Shown here: one piece after another, positions 40,940 through 49,759 of the stretch
Numbering within the stretch: position 1 is the first letter of the stretch
How the letters are laid out: the number at the start of each line of letters is the position of its first letter
Source of the DNA: Oceanospirillum multiglobuliferum
GTDB lineage: Bacteria > Pseudomonadota > Gammaproteobacteria > Pseudomonadales > Halomonadaceae
Reading direction: 5' to 3'
Length of the DNA stretch: 64,000 nucleotides
NCBI RefSeq assembly: GCF_900167095.1
Contig: NZ_FUXG01000001.1
Span: 1-64,000 of the forward strand
Notes under the pieces: model-generated
The model's input: only the letters and a program-made list of their open reading frames with translations
Database searches by the model: none
What the model was told of the DNA's origin: nothing
Translations under genes and position numbers: made by a program

Positions 40940-41815
40940 ATGACATTAAAACTCACCTTTATTGGCTTAGGCGTCATGGGTTATCCGATGGCAGGCCACC
41001 TTGCGAAAGCAGGACACCAAGTAACGGTTTATAATCGCTCTACGGCCAAAGCAGAAAAATGGTCGACTGAGTTCAAAGGGCAGTTTGCCTTAACCCCCGC
41101 ATTGGCTGCTCAAGATGCTGATATCGTATTCTGCTGTGTCGGTAACGATGACGATGTACGCAGCGTCACTATAGGTGATGAGGGCGTAGTTAACACAATG
41201 AAAGCGGGTAGCATCTTAGTTGATCACACCACCGCTTCAGCAGAGCTTGCCCTTGAACTAGATACAGCTTGTCGTAATGCAGGTCTATCTTTTATTGATG
41301 CCCCTGTTTCAGGAGGCCAACAAGGTGCAGAAAATGGCAAGCTGACTATTATGTGCGGCGGAGAAGAGTCAACATTCCATATCGCTCAGCCTATTATGTC
41401 GACCTACGCACAAGCAGTGAACCTAATGGGTCAAGCAGGCGCAGGACAGCTAACAAAAATGGTAAACCAAATTTGTATCGCAGGCTTAGTTCAAGGTTTA
41501 TCAGAAGGGCTTTATTTCGCTGAAAAAGCAGGGCTAGATCAAAACAAAGTCATTGATGTAATCTCTAAAGGTGCAGCGGGCTCTTGGCAAATGCTTAATC
41601 GCCACAAAACAATGATCGAAGATCAATATAATCATGGCTTCGCTGTTGATTGGATGAGAAAGGATCTAGACATTTGTCTATCGCAAGGCCGAAAGATTGG
41701 CGCTAAACTACCCATCACCGCCATCATTGATCAATTTTATGCTGAAGTGCAGGCGATGGGTGGCGCTCGCTGGGATACATCAAGCCTATTAAAGCGCTTA
41801 AAAGCAACAGATTAA
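40940..41815 (+). CDS. 3-hydroxyisobutyrate dehydrogenase-family oxidoreductase
   Basis: NAD(P)-dependent beta-hydroxyacid dehydrogenase of 291 residues. Start at 40940 with GGAG upstream. Nucleotide motif FIGLGVMGYPMAGHLAKAGH, substrate motif DAPVSGGQQGAENGKLTIMCGG, catalytic Lys in GAGQLTKMVNQICIAG (about residue 170), then DWMRKDLDICL. The set fits GarR, MmsB or a succinic semialdehyde/glyoxylate reductase; I cannot choose between them. It has its own position after the gltA terminator, with no clear operon partner. Confidence 0.88.
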   Translation: MTLKLTFIGLGVMGYPMAGHLAKAGHQVTVYNRSTAKAEKWSTEFKGQFALTPALAAQDADIVFCCVGNDDDVRSVTIGDEGVVNTMKAGSILVDHTTASAELALELDTACRNAGLSFIDAPVSGGQQGAENGKLTIMCGGEESTFHIAQPIMSTYAQAVNLMGQAGAGQLTKMVNQICIAGLVQGLSEGLYFAEKAGLDQNKVIDVISKGAAGSWQMLNRHKTMIEDQYNHGFAVDWMRKDLDICLSQGRKIGAKLPITAIIDQFYAEVQAMGGARWDTSSLLKRLKATD

Positions 41816-41961
41816 CACTGAGTAAAAACTTTAAACAGCTGCATCTGTATCAACACAGATACAATTTGCAGTTTACATTTTATCTTTTTGATTTTATAAG
41901 ATGTTTCTCCCATCTATAATAAGCAATTTGCAGCCCGAATAAACAAAGAGGATTTGATACA

Positions 41962-43851
41962 TTGGCTTCTGAACTGCCCACTAAACAACAGGCGAATCAA
42001 GAGCAGGCGCAAGGTCAGCTATTGACAAAACCTGAAAGTATTTTCGGGCTTCTCAATCGCCTTAAAGAGCATCACATTCCTCTTAAACTCCATTTCAATA
42101 CGATGGAGGGCAACTATTCGACCATCATTTTGAAAGTAGATCTCAAAGGGCGCTTTTTTATTGTTGACCAGGTGACTCCAAACTGGGGTGACCGCATGAT
42201 GGCGCAAAGTTCTGCATTCCGCTTTGAGGCTTTTTATGATGGCTGCCGAATTGCTTCAACTGCGATTCGTGCGATAGGCAAAGGTATTCAAGATGGGCAG
42301 GCAATTTACAAGGTCCCTTTTCCAGACGAGTTAGATTACTTCCAACGCCGCCAATATTATCGAGCCCAAATACGCAGAGGCGTTGTCGTTACAACAGAAA
42401 TGACGGCTCCTGAGCTAGAAGAACCTATTTTTGGTGAGCTGAAGGATATTTCAGCTCAGGGCTGTCAAATTGAGCTGCCTGGTGATTATCGAGAAATACT
42501 CGCAGATCAGTTTCATGTCGAAAACTGTAGCGTGATTTTCCCTAATCAGCTGAACATTAATACCGCTATGCAAATCCGCCACATTGGTTACGATGAAAAG
42601 AAAGATATCTCCTCTTGTGGCTGCCTATTTGTAGAGCTTCCACCAATGGAAGAGCGTAAAGTATCTTATGCGGTTGCTGAGATTCAGCGAGAAATTGCAC
42701 GTCGTTCCAATGATGGTAGCAGCCGTTATATTTCGCCTCTCTATGAGGAAAAACCGCCTGAAGAAGAGGGTGGAGCGCTTACTCAGGCCGCCGATGGCGA
42801 TGTAGTAGACGACTCTAAGAAGAAAGATAGTAAAAAGAAAGACTCTGAAACTATCGTGCTTGATGCCGAGATGAAATCAGGCATCAGCGAATTGAAACAA
42901 CAGAAAGAAAAAGCCAAGCTCCAAGAGCTGTTTAAAGAGTTTCGCGTATACCACACCAATGCCATTGCCAGTGTTAAAGGCTTAATGTCGCAGCTTAAAC
43001 AAGGTCAGCCTTTACGCCTACAAGTTGCTCATGAGGTTTCTGAAAAGCTAGCTTATGCTCTGGAAGTAAACCCTTACGTCCTCCTAGCACTTACTACGCT
43101 ACGTGATGCTCAAGACTATTTGGCCCAACATAGCATCAGCTTTGGTATTCATCTAGCACACTTTGCTAAAAGCGTAGGCTATCAAGGCTCTATAACAGAC
43201 TTGATCTATGCGGGCATGTTGCATGATATCGGAAAGATTACCATTCCATCCGTCGTGCTACTTAAGCCAAACAAGCTCAGCGATGCTGAAATGAAGATGA
43301 TGCAACGCCATGTAATCAATACCCATAAAGCTCTCAGCAGTGCAGAGTTTGAGCTACCGAAAGAGGTAATGGCTGTAGCATTAGGTAATACTGAACGTTT
43401 AGATGGATCAGGATATCCTAGGCAGCTTAAGGCAGATAAAATTTCTGGCTTAGCCCGCATGGCGGCAATTGTCGATGCTTATGACGCAATGACAACAGAC
43501 CGTAACTATGCGAAAGGCATGCTACCAGCACTTGCATTTAAAACATTGATGAACAGCGACAAGCAGTTTGACCGTACCATGGTTCAACGTTTTATTAAGT
43601 GTGTTGGTTTGTTGCCTGTGGGCTCTTTGGTGCGTTTAACCAGTGATAAACTCGCTTTTGTTTTAACCTTAGACCCTGCAACAGCTAAACCAGCCTTAGT
43701 ACGCGTAATTTATGATGCGAAACGTAGCCAGCTGATTACACCTGATGACTATGATTTAACCGACCCTATTGTTGAGCGGGATATCGGCAGCATTATGCGC
43801 CCTGAAGACCCTAGTAAGTACTTTATTAACCGACTTTTGATGATGGATTGA
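41962..43851 (+). CDS. YcgR/PilZ-like and HD-GYP fusion protein with degenerate active site
   Basis: 629 residues starting at a TTG with AGAGGA 9 nt upstream. Residues about 20-250 resemble YcgR-like flagellar-brake proteins: an N-terminal barrel, then a PilZ-type region starting FQRRQYYRAQIRR, the arginine motif that binds c-di-GMP, with DISAQGCQIEL. A Lys-rich linker (about 275-300) and a coiled stretch lead to an HD-GYP domain (about 380-560). HDIGK (His421, Asp422) and MQRHV are kept, but the canonical HHExxDGxGYP reads NTERLDGSGYP (Asn476, Thr477), so the metal-binding His pair is missing. It probably senses c-di-GMP and is a poor or dead phosphodiesterase. This is inference from motifs. 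Confidence 0.82.
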   Translation: MASELPTKQQANQEQAQGQLLTKPESIFGLLNRLKEHHIPLKLHFNTMEGNYSTIILKVDLKGRFFIVDQVTPNWGDRMMAQSSAFRFEAFYDGCRIASTAIRAIGKGIQDGQAIYKVPFPDELDYFQRRQYYRAQIRRGVVVTTEMTAPELEEPIFGELKDISAQGCQIELPGDYREILADQFHVENCSVIFPNQLNINTAMQIRHIGYDEKKDISSCGCLFVELPPMEERKVSYAVAEIQREIARRSNDGSSRYISPLYEEKPPEEEGGALTQAADGDVVDDSKKKDSKKKDSETIVLDAEMKSGISELKQQKEKAKLQELFKEFRVYHTNAIASVKGLMSQLKQGQPLRLQVAHEVSEKLAYALEVNPYVLLALTTLRDAQDYLAQHSISFGIHLAHFAKSVGYQGSITDLIYAGMLHDIGKITIPSVVLLKPNKLSDAEMKMMQRHVINTHKALSSAEFELPKEVMAVALGNTERLDGSGYPRQLKADKISGLARMAAIVDAYDAMTTDRNYAKGMLPALAFKTLMNSDKQFDRTMVQRFIKCVGLLPVGSLVRLTSDKLAFVLTLDPATAKPALVRVIYDAKRSQLITPDDYDLTDPIVERDIGSIMRPEDPSKYFINRLLMMD

Positions 43852-43920
43852 TCAGCAATTGTTCTACCGATAAAACTAGTAACTATCGAGCTGACAATCC
43901 ACTTGACCTTGACGTCGAGC

Positions 43921-44655
43921 TTAATCCAGTAATAAATCATCTAAACCAGCATCAAATTTATCTTCGACTTGGCCATCTTTAATCTCATATTCCCGTGATT
44001 GAAGATAAGCATCTTTGAAGAAGCGATAACGATCACCCTGTACGATAGACTCTGCGTCAAGCAAATCATGACGACGATGCAATTGCTCTAGTAACAACAC
44101 ACCATAAGTCTCAGCCTCAGAAAGGTCTGCATAGCGCACGGGGCTCAGATAATAGTTTGGATAGATAGAAGCAGTATCTCGTAAAGTACTGGGGCCTAAA
44201 AATGGCAGCACTAGATAAGGTCCGCTCCCCACTCCCCAGACAGCTAAAGTTTGACCAAAGTCCTCACTGTGTTCGTCAATACCAAATAAGGTCGCCACAT
44301 CAAACAAGCCAAAAATACCTAAAGTTGAATTAATTAGAAAACGACCTGATGCCTCTAAAGCGGCACCCGGTTTTGCTTGCAAAATATCATTGGCCGCTGT
44401 TGGTATCTCACCTAAGTTACTGAAAAAGTTACCAATACCATTTCGTACAAACTTGGGCAGAACTGCACGATAGGTTTTAGCCGCAGGACGTGCAATATAA
44501 TCATCCATCACTTCATTAAACTGATGCACACTACGGTTCCAACCTTCCAATGGATCATTGTTGTTCTCTGCAGCCCAAGAAGCTTGGGCTAAACACAAAA
44601 GCATTAACGCACTGATACACAACTTTTTCACAAACCGACTCCAATTCACTAGCAT
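43921..44655 (-). CDS. mlaA: MlaA-family outer-membrane lipid asymmetry protein
   Basis: Removes mislocalised phospholipids from the outer leaflet and passes them to the periplasmic Mla carrier. 244 residues. A signal peptide of about 29 residues ends ASWA/AEN. The core motifs NDPLEGWNRSVHQFNEVMDDYIARPAAKTYR, RNGIGNFFSNLGEIPTAANDILQ and GPYLVLPFLGPSTLRD are those of MlaA/VacJ. Unlike E. coli MlaA, no lipobox Cys is placed for lipidation; the Cys in MLLCLAQ has a poor context. It is the third gene of hrpA-hydrolase-mlaA, 2 bp after the hydrolase. Confidence 0.88.
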   Translation of the reverse strand: MLVNWSRFVKKLCISALMLLCLAQASWAAENNNDPLEGWNRSVHQFNEVMDDYIARPAAKTYRAVLPKFVRNGIGNFFSNLGEIPTAANDILQAKPGAALEASGRFLINSTLGIFGLFDVATLFGIDEHSEDFGQTLAVWGVGSGPYLVLPFLGPSTLRDTASIYPNYYLSPVRYADLSEAETYGVLLLEQLHRRHDLLDAESIVQGDRYRFFKDAYLQSREYEIKDGQVEDKFDAGLDDLLLD

Positions 44656-44657
44656 TT

Positions 44658-45599
44658 TTAATGGGACAACCTATCCATATCTGCTGTCGATATTTCTTTC
44701 AGCCACTTCAACAGTAAAGGGTAATAGTCTTGCTCGGCCTGCACACTTCGACACAGATCCAACAGATTATAGTCCTGCTGGTTACCCACTTTTGCACCCA
44801 ATTTGATCATCCTGCCATTATGGTAAGGCTGCTCAAACATAAAAGCTCTACAGTCATGCTCCAGCCCATGCCAACGCTGTTTGAGCGGTACAAAATACAA
44901 ACTAGGAGGAAAATACTGTCCAGCCGCTACGGTCTTGTAATCAAAGTTATCCCAAGCATCTTTCCAGTCAGCTGTCTGCCAATGTAAATAATCTTGATAA
45001 AGATCGGCTGACTCATTCACCCTACCCAAATGCAAAGCTTTAGTTGGGGTATAGCCAAGGAGGCGTGCTAATCTTTTCAGAAGGCCTTGTTCAAGCCACT
45101 GATATCGTAGAACTTTTAAACGCCCAACAGCTAACAATTGACGTTGAGGTGCAAAGTGAATAATACCTTTAACCTCTGAGGCATATTGAGGGTTACGTAC
45201 TAAAAATGCACTCCACAAAGAACAGCCAAACTGAAAACCAACCAAGAATAGCCTGTCGTGTCGACGCCGTTTAGCAACGGCTCTCCATATCAAAGGCAAG
45301 TCTTCAGTTAACAATTGCCGTAAACCGAAGTTCTCTCTTTTCAGTTGATTATTATTGACATCACGGCCACGCCATTCCGCAATAAAAACATCGTAACCTT
45401 GCTCAGCTAAAAAATAGGCCAAGCCCCCCCCTCCTTGCTCATCAAGAAAAATACTACTGTCTTGCATCAGGCCATGCAGCATTATAACAGTGCCTTTAGT
45501 TTCACCACTTCGAGGTGAAAAGCGCCTTAACATAGCATTTAGTGCAGGGGTTACGGGTAACTGAATCCGTTCCTCTAAAATTTGTCGTTCAACGGCCAT
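44658..45599 (-). CDS. alpha/beta-hydrolase fold protein lacking the nucleophile
   Basis: 313 residues from the ATG at 45599, which overlaps the hrpA stop as TAATG; a GTG six codons upstream is also possible. Fold signs: VIMLHGLMQDSSIF (oxyanion region), GYDVFIAEWRGRD, and an elbow at LVGFQFGCSL. The usual GxSxG elbow is GFQFG, so residue 123 is Gln (codon CAG) where Ser is expected. The protein is therefore probably not a classic serine esterase. Resemblance to PHA-synthase/depolymerase-type hydrolases is weak. Its coupling to hrpA and mlaA suggests an envelope or RNA-linked role, unknown. Confidence 0.75.
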   Translation of the reverse strand: MAVERQILEERIQLPVTPALNAMLRRFSPRSGETKGTVIMLHGLMQDSSIFLDEQGGGGLAYFLAEQGYDVFIAEWRGRDVNNNQLKRENFGLRQLLTEDLPLIWRAVAKRRRHDRLFLVGFQFGCSLWSAFLVRNPQYASEVKGIIHFAPQRQLLAVGRLKVLRYQWLEQGLLKRLARLLGYTPTKALHLGRVNESADLYQDYLHWQTADWKDAWDNFDYKTVAAGQYFPPSLYFVPLKQRWHGLEHDCRAFMFEQPYHNGRMIKLGAKVGNQQDYNLLDLCRSVQAEQDYYPLLLKWLKEISTADMDRLSH

Positions 45600-48500
45600 T
45601 AGGTCAGCTCGCTCCACAATTTATCAATCCTTTTAGCCGAGACAGGTAGCTTTACACCCAGTTGTTGAGCAAAAAGTGACACCCGATACTCTTCCAGCAT
45701 CCATCTGAATAAGTCTAATGACCTTGCACTACCTTCACGCTGTTTTAATTGCTCAGCTTTGGTGTGGTACTTTTGCCACAACTGACGTAACTCTTCGCTC
45801 CACATTTGGTCTCGTCCGCGATTAATACCTGCTTTTTCAAGCCGTAATAATATCGCGTTTAAATAGCGTGGATATTCTGTTAACCACTCTCGGCCGGCTT
45901 GATGCAAAAAGCCTACATGCACAAGCTGTTCAAGCTGGAAGCGAATATCCGCATAAATAAAAGCAACCGCTAAAGGAATTTTACCTTTTAGCTTTTTTTG
46001 CACCTCATGATGCAGCTGTAAAATATCACGGCACAAGGCCAAAAGATGCTCTGCTTGTATGCCAAACTGGTCTTTGCGCTCAGCCAGAAGAAGGTTAAAA
46101 CTTTCCTCATCCCGTGGAATAGCCTCTGTTTTAAAAGTCCAATCAAAAACGGCTAAGGTGAGGTCTTGCACCAACTGTTCTTTCTTACCCAAGCTATTGA
46201 ATAATAAAGAAATTTGATTTAGCCCTGGTAGGGATTTTTCAATCCACTTTACTTGTTGAGGTAAAGCATTCATCAATAAGCGACGCACCCCTTGCCAGTG
46301 ACTGTCTTCAGCCTGCCCTTGCAAATCAAACAGCGTCATATCAACTGTGCTACCTTGATCAACCAAAGCGGGATAAGCACGCAGCACTATACCTTGCTGT
46401 TCTTGCTCTATCTGTTCAGGTAGGCTCAAACCTTCTGGCCAGTGTTGTAAGCCTGACTGCTTATATTGTTCATCACCACTGATTCGCACCTGCTCTTTAG
46501 ACTGCTCGGCAAAGCGCTCAACCAGCTCGGCCAAGTTGCGAGACTCACCTAAAATTTGGCCTTTACTGTCGACCACTTGAATCAGCATGTGAAAATGCGT
46601 CTCCAGTTTTTCCGGCTGCCACAGCTCTGGTGCAATACGCACGCCTGTTTTGCGTCTTAACTGTTCGGCCAACATGTCGATTAAAGACTGATCGCAGGGT
46701 TCCAGCATCGGTAGCACCGCATCCACATAATCAGGGATAGGTACAAAGTTTTTACGCACTTGTTTAGGTAAGTTTTTCACTAGAGCGATGCATTTATCGC
46801 GCAGCATCCCTGGTACAAGCCACTCCAGACGCTGTTCATTGATCTGTTGCAAGCCTGCAACAGGTACACGCATACAGACCCCATCGTTACGCTTACCCGG
46901 TTCGAACTGATAATCCAGCGCTAGACGCATCCCTTCCAAGCCAATTTGATCAGGGTAATGCTGGGCTATCGCCTCATCAGGCGCTCGCTGCATCAGCTGC
47001 TCTGCACTGGCAAACAGTAGCGTTTTATTCTGCTTTTCTGCTGTTTTACGCCACTTTTCAAATGCTGAACCGTTGTACACCCCGTCAGGAATGATCGCGT
47101 CATAAAATTGATAGAACGCTTCATCATCAATCAGAATATCGCGACGACGCACCTTAGACTCTAAATGTTCAATCTCTGCGACAACGCCTTGATTATGCCG
47201 AAAAAAAGCCGCTTGTGTTTGATACTGTCCCTCGACCAAAGCCGAACGAATAAAAATCTCCCGCGAGATAACAGGATCAATCGGGCCATAATGCACCTTG
47301 CGATTCATCACAATGGGTAGGCCGTACAAACTGACGTTCTCAAGCGCCACCACTTGTGCGCGCTTTTTCTCCCAATGAGGTTCGTTGTGACTGTTTTTGG
47401 TTAAGTGCTTGGCGTAACGCTCAATCCATTCCGGTTCGATTTTAGCGACGCAACGCGCATAGAGCTTACTTGTCTCAACCAAATCAGCCGCCATCACCCA
47501 GCGGGGCTTTTTCTTATAGAGCACAGAACCGGGGAAGAGATAAAACTTGCGGTTACGCGCACCCAGATACTCTCGATCTTCTAGCAGCGTACCCAAGTTA
47601 CCTAGCAGACCGGAAAGCAGCGACTGGTGTACAGCAACTGAATCAGCGGGCTCCGCATTAAAAAACAGTTTGAGCTCTTTACACATCAAACGCAGCTGAT
47701 GGTGAATATCACGCCACTCACGCAATCTTAAGTAAGACAGGTACTGTTTATGGCACCACTTTCTTAGGGCGTTAGCACTCAACTCTTGGCGCTGTGTTTC
47801 ATAGCCTTGCCAAAGATTAACAAAAGCCAAGAAGTCGGAGTTCTCATCCTGCCATTGTTTATGGCGCTCATCAGAGGCTTGCTGTTTATCATGCGGGCGT
47901 TCCCTTGGGTCTTGGGCACTCAAGGCACTAGCAATAATCAGCACTTCATTTAAAGCACCGTGCTGTGCACCCGAAAGCACCATGCGCCCAATGCGCGGAT
48001 CAATTGGCAAATGCGCCAACTGCCGCCCAATCGGTGTGAGTCGGTTTTGTAGATCCACCGCACCCAGCTCATGCAGTAAACGGAAACCATCGCGAATAAA
48101 ACGACTGTCTGGAGCATCTACAAAGGGAAAAGCTTCGACATCTCCTAAACGCAGATTCAACATCTGCAAAATAACTGAGGCTAAGTTTGTACGACGGATC
48201 TCTGGGTCTGTAAACTCTGGGCGACTGACAAAATCCTCTTCGCTATACAGGCGAATGCAGACCCCATCAGAGATACGTCCACAACGCCCTTTACGCTGAT
48301 TAGCGCTGGCTTGAGAGATCGCTTCCACAGGCAACCGCTGTACTTTTGAACGATAGCTATAACGACTGATCCGCGCAGTACCGGGGTCAATCACATAGCG
48401 TATTCCCGGAACAGTCAGCGAAGTTTCAGCCACGTTGGTGGTCAGCACAATACGTCGTCCACTGTGTGACTGAAAGACTCGGTTTTGCTCTTTGGCACTG

Positions 48501-49522
48501 AGTCGCGCATACAGCGGAAGAATTTCAGTTTGTGGCAGTTGCGCTTTACGTAACACCTCTGCGGCCTCACGAATTTCACGCTCACCCGGTAGAAATATCA
48601 AAATATCCCGTGCACCGCTGGCCCATTTACGCTCGCGCTCAATCCGGCCAATTTCCTCAACCGCCTCCACAATACCTTGATGCAGATATTGATCATAATC
48701 TCCTTCCTCATCTTCTTTCAGCTCCATTAAAGGCCGATAGAGTAGATCAACGGGAAAGGTACGTCCCGACACTTCAATCACAGGGGCATTACTGAAGTGC
48801 TCAGAAAAACGCTGCACATCAATGGTGGCAGAGGTGATGATTAACTTAAGATCAGGGCGCTTTGGGAGTAGCTGCTTTAAAATACCCAACAAGAAATCAA
48901 TATTCAGGCTACGCTCATGCGCTTCATCAATGATGATCACTTCATAGCGATTTAAAAACCGGTCATTCTGCGTTTCGGCCAGCAAAATACCGTCAGTCAT
49001 CAGTTTGACTAAGGTATTTTCCGTCACTTGATCAGTGAAGCGCACCTGATAACCAACTTGCTCGCCTAGAGGTACTTTCAACTCTTCTGCGATACGACTG
49101 GCAACCGTACGCGCGGCTAAACGACGAGGCTGCGTATGACCAATTAAGCCCTTGGCGCCCAAGCCAAGCTCTAAGCAGATTTTTGGAATTTGCGTGGTTT
49201 TACCGGAACCCGTTTCACCTGCAATCACTACTACCTGATTATTTTTAATCGCCTCGGCAATCTCTTCTTTTTTCTGACTGACGGGTAGGTTTTCAGGGTA
49301 TTCAATTTTGGGAATCAAGTTTTTTCGCAACAGCGCCTGATCCGCAGACTTTTGCGCTTGAGCAAGCAACAGTGCTAACTGGGATTCAGCATCAGAATTA
49401 GATGTGTGTTTTTGCAACTGGCGCAGTTTATTATGCAGCCGGAATCGATCCTTTAGCAGACATTTTGCGATTAAAGTCTTAATTAACTGACTGATTTCAG
49501 ATCGATTTTCTGTGCTGCTCAT
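45599..49522 (-). CDS. hrpA: ATP-dependent RNA helicase HrpA
   Basis: DEAH-box helicase of 1307 residues, the normal full length of bacterial HrpA. Motif I GETGSGKTTQIPKICLE (about residue 100), Ia TQPRRLAARTVA, II DEAHERSLNIDFLLG, III SATID, V TNVAETSLTVPGIRYVIDPG, VI QRKGRCGRISDGVC. Helicase-associated domains and the long HrpA-specific C-terminal half follow, ending KRIDKLWSELT. In E. coli it acts in mRNA processing and ribosome rescue. It starts the hrpA-hydrolase-mlaA operon. Confidence 0.96.
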   Translation of the reverse strand: MSSTENRSEISQLIKTLIAKCLLKDRFRLHNKLRQLQKHTSNSDAESQLALLLAQAQKSADQALLRKNLIPKIEYPENLPVSQKKEEIAEAIKNNQVVVIAGETGSGKTTQIPKICLELGLGAKGLIGHTQPRRLAARTVASRIAEELKVPLGEQVGYQVRFTDQVTENTLVKLMTDGILLAETQNDRFLNRYEVIIIDEAHERSLNIDFLLGILKQLLPKRPDLKLIITSATIDVQRFSEHFSNAPVIEVSGRTFPVDLLYRPLMELKEDEEGDYDQYLHQGIVEAVEEIGRIERERKWASGARDILIFLPGEREIREAAEVLRKAQLPQTEILPLYARLSAKEQNRVFQSHSGRRIVLTTNVAETSLTVPGIRYVIDPGTARISRYSYRSKVQRLPVEAISQASANQRKGRCGRISDGVCIRLYSEEDFVSRPEFTDPEIRRTNLASVILQMLNLRLGDVEAFPFVDAPDSRFIRDGFRLLHELGAVDLQNRLTPIGRQLAHLPIDPRIGRMVLSGAQHGALNEVLIIASALSAQDPRERPHDKQQASDERHKQWQDENSDFLAFVNLWQGYETQRQELSANALRKWCHKQYLSYLRLREWRDIHHQLRLMCKELKLFFNAEPADSVAVHQSLLSGLLGNLGTLLEDREYLGARNRKFYLFPGSVLYKKKPRWVMAADLVETSKLYARCVAKIEPEWIERYAKHLTKNSHNEPHWEKKRAQVVALENVSLYGLPIVMNRKVHYGPIDPVISREIFIRSALVEGQYQTQAAFFRHNQGVVAEIEHLESKVRRRDILIDDEAFYQFYDAIIPDGVYNGSAFEKWRKTAEKQNKTLLFASAEQLMQRAPDEAIAQHYPDQIGLEGMRLALDYQFEPGKRNDGVCMRVPVAGLQQINEQRLEWLVPGMLRDKCIALVKNLPKQVRKNFVPIPDYVDAVLPMLEPCDQSLIDMLAEQLRRKTGVRIAPELWQPEKLETHFHMLIQVVDSKGQILGESRNLAELVERFAEQSKEQVRISGDEQYKQSGLQHWPEGLSLPEQIEQEQQGIVLRAYPALVDQGSTVDMTLFDLQGQAEDSHWQGVRRLLMNALPQQVKWIEKSLPGLNQISLLFNSLGKKEQLVQDLTLAVFDWTFKTEAIPRDEESFNLLLAERKDQFGIQAEHLLALCRDILQLHHEVQKKLKGKIPLAVAFIYADIRFQLEQLVHVGFLHQAGREWLTEYPRYLNAILLRLEKAGINRGRDQMWSEELRQLWQKYHTKAEQLKQREGSARSLDLFRWMLEEYRVSLFAQQLGVKLPVSAKRIDKLWSELT

Positions 49523-49710
49523 TAACTCGATTACTCATTTACTCAACGGTCGAACCATCCTAGGGATGATCAAAAGCGGGCATTTTAACCTGTTTACAGA
49601 TAAAACGCAGAGTTCTCATCGAGAGAAAATCAATCAAATAGAGTCAAGCAGGACTGTATACGTAGTACATTCAGCGAAGCACTACAAAAACAATACAGTA
49701 TATAGAGTGC

Positions 49711-49732
49711 AAAACAGGCACCTAAGTGCCCG
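49711..49732 (-). terminator. weak terminator after fadD
   Basis: GGCAC / GTGCC stem with a 4-nt loop and a mismatched outer pair; on the minus strand it is followed by TGTTTTGC. It lies 28 bp after the fadD stop. Confidence 0.5.
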
Positions 49733-49759
49733 TTCGCCTGTCGATTTAGCAGCGTTTTT

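Noticed and set aside
49640-49710. LexA-type box near ACTGTATACGTAG
   Set aside because: The second half-site does not match a CTGT-N8-ACAG pattern.
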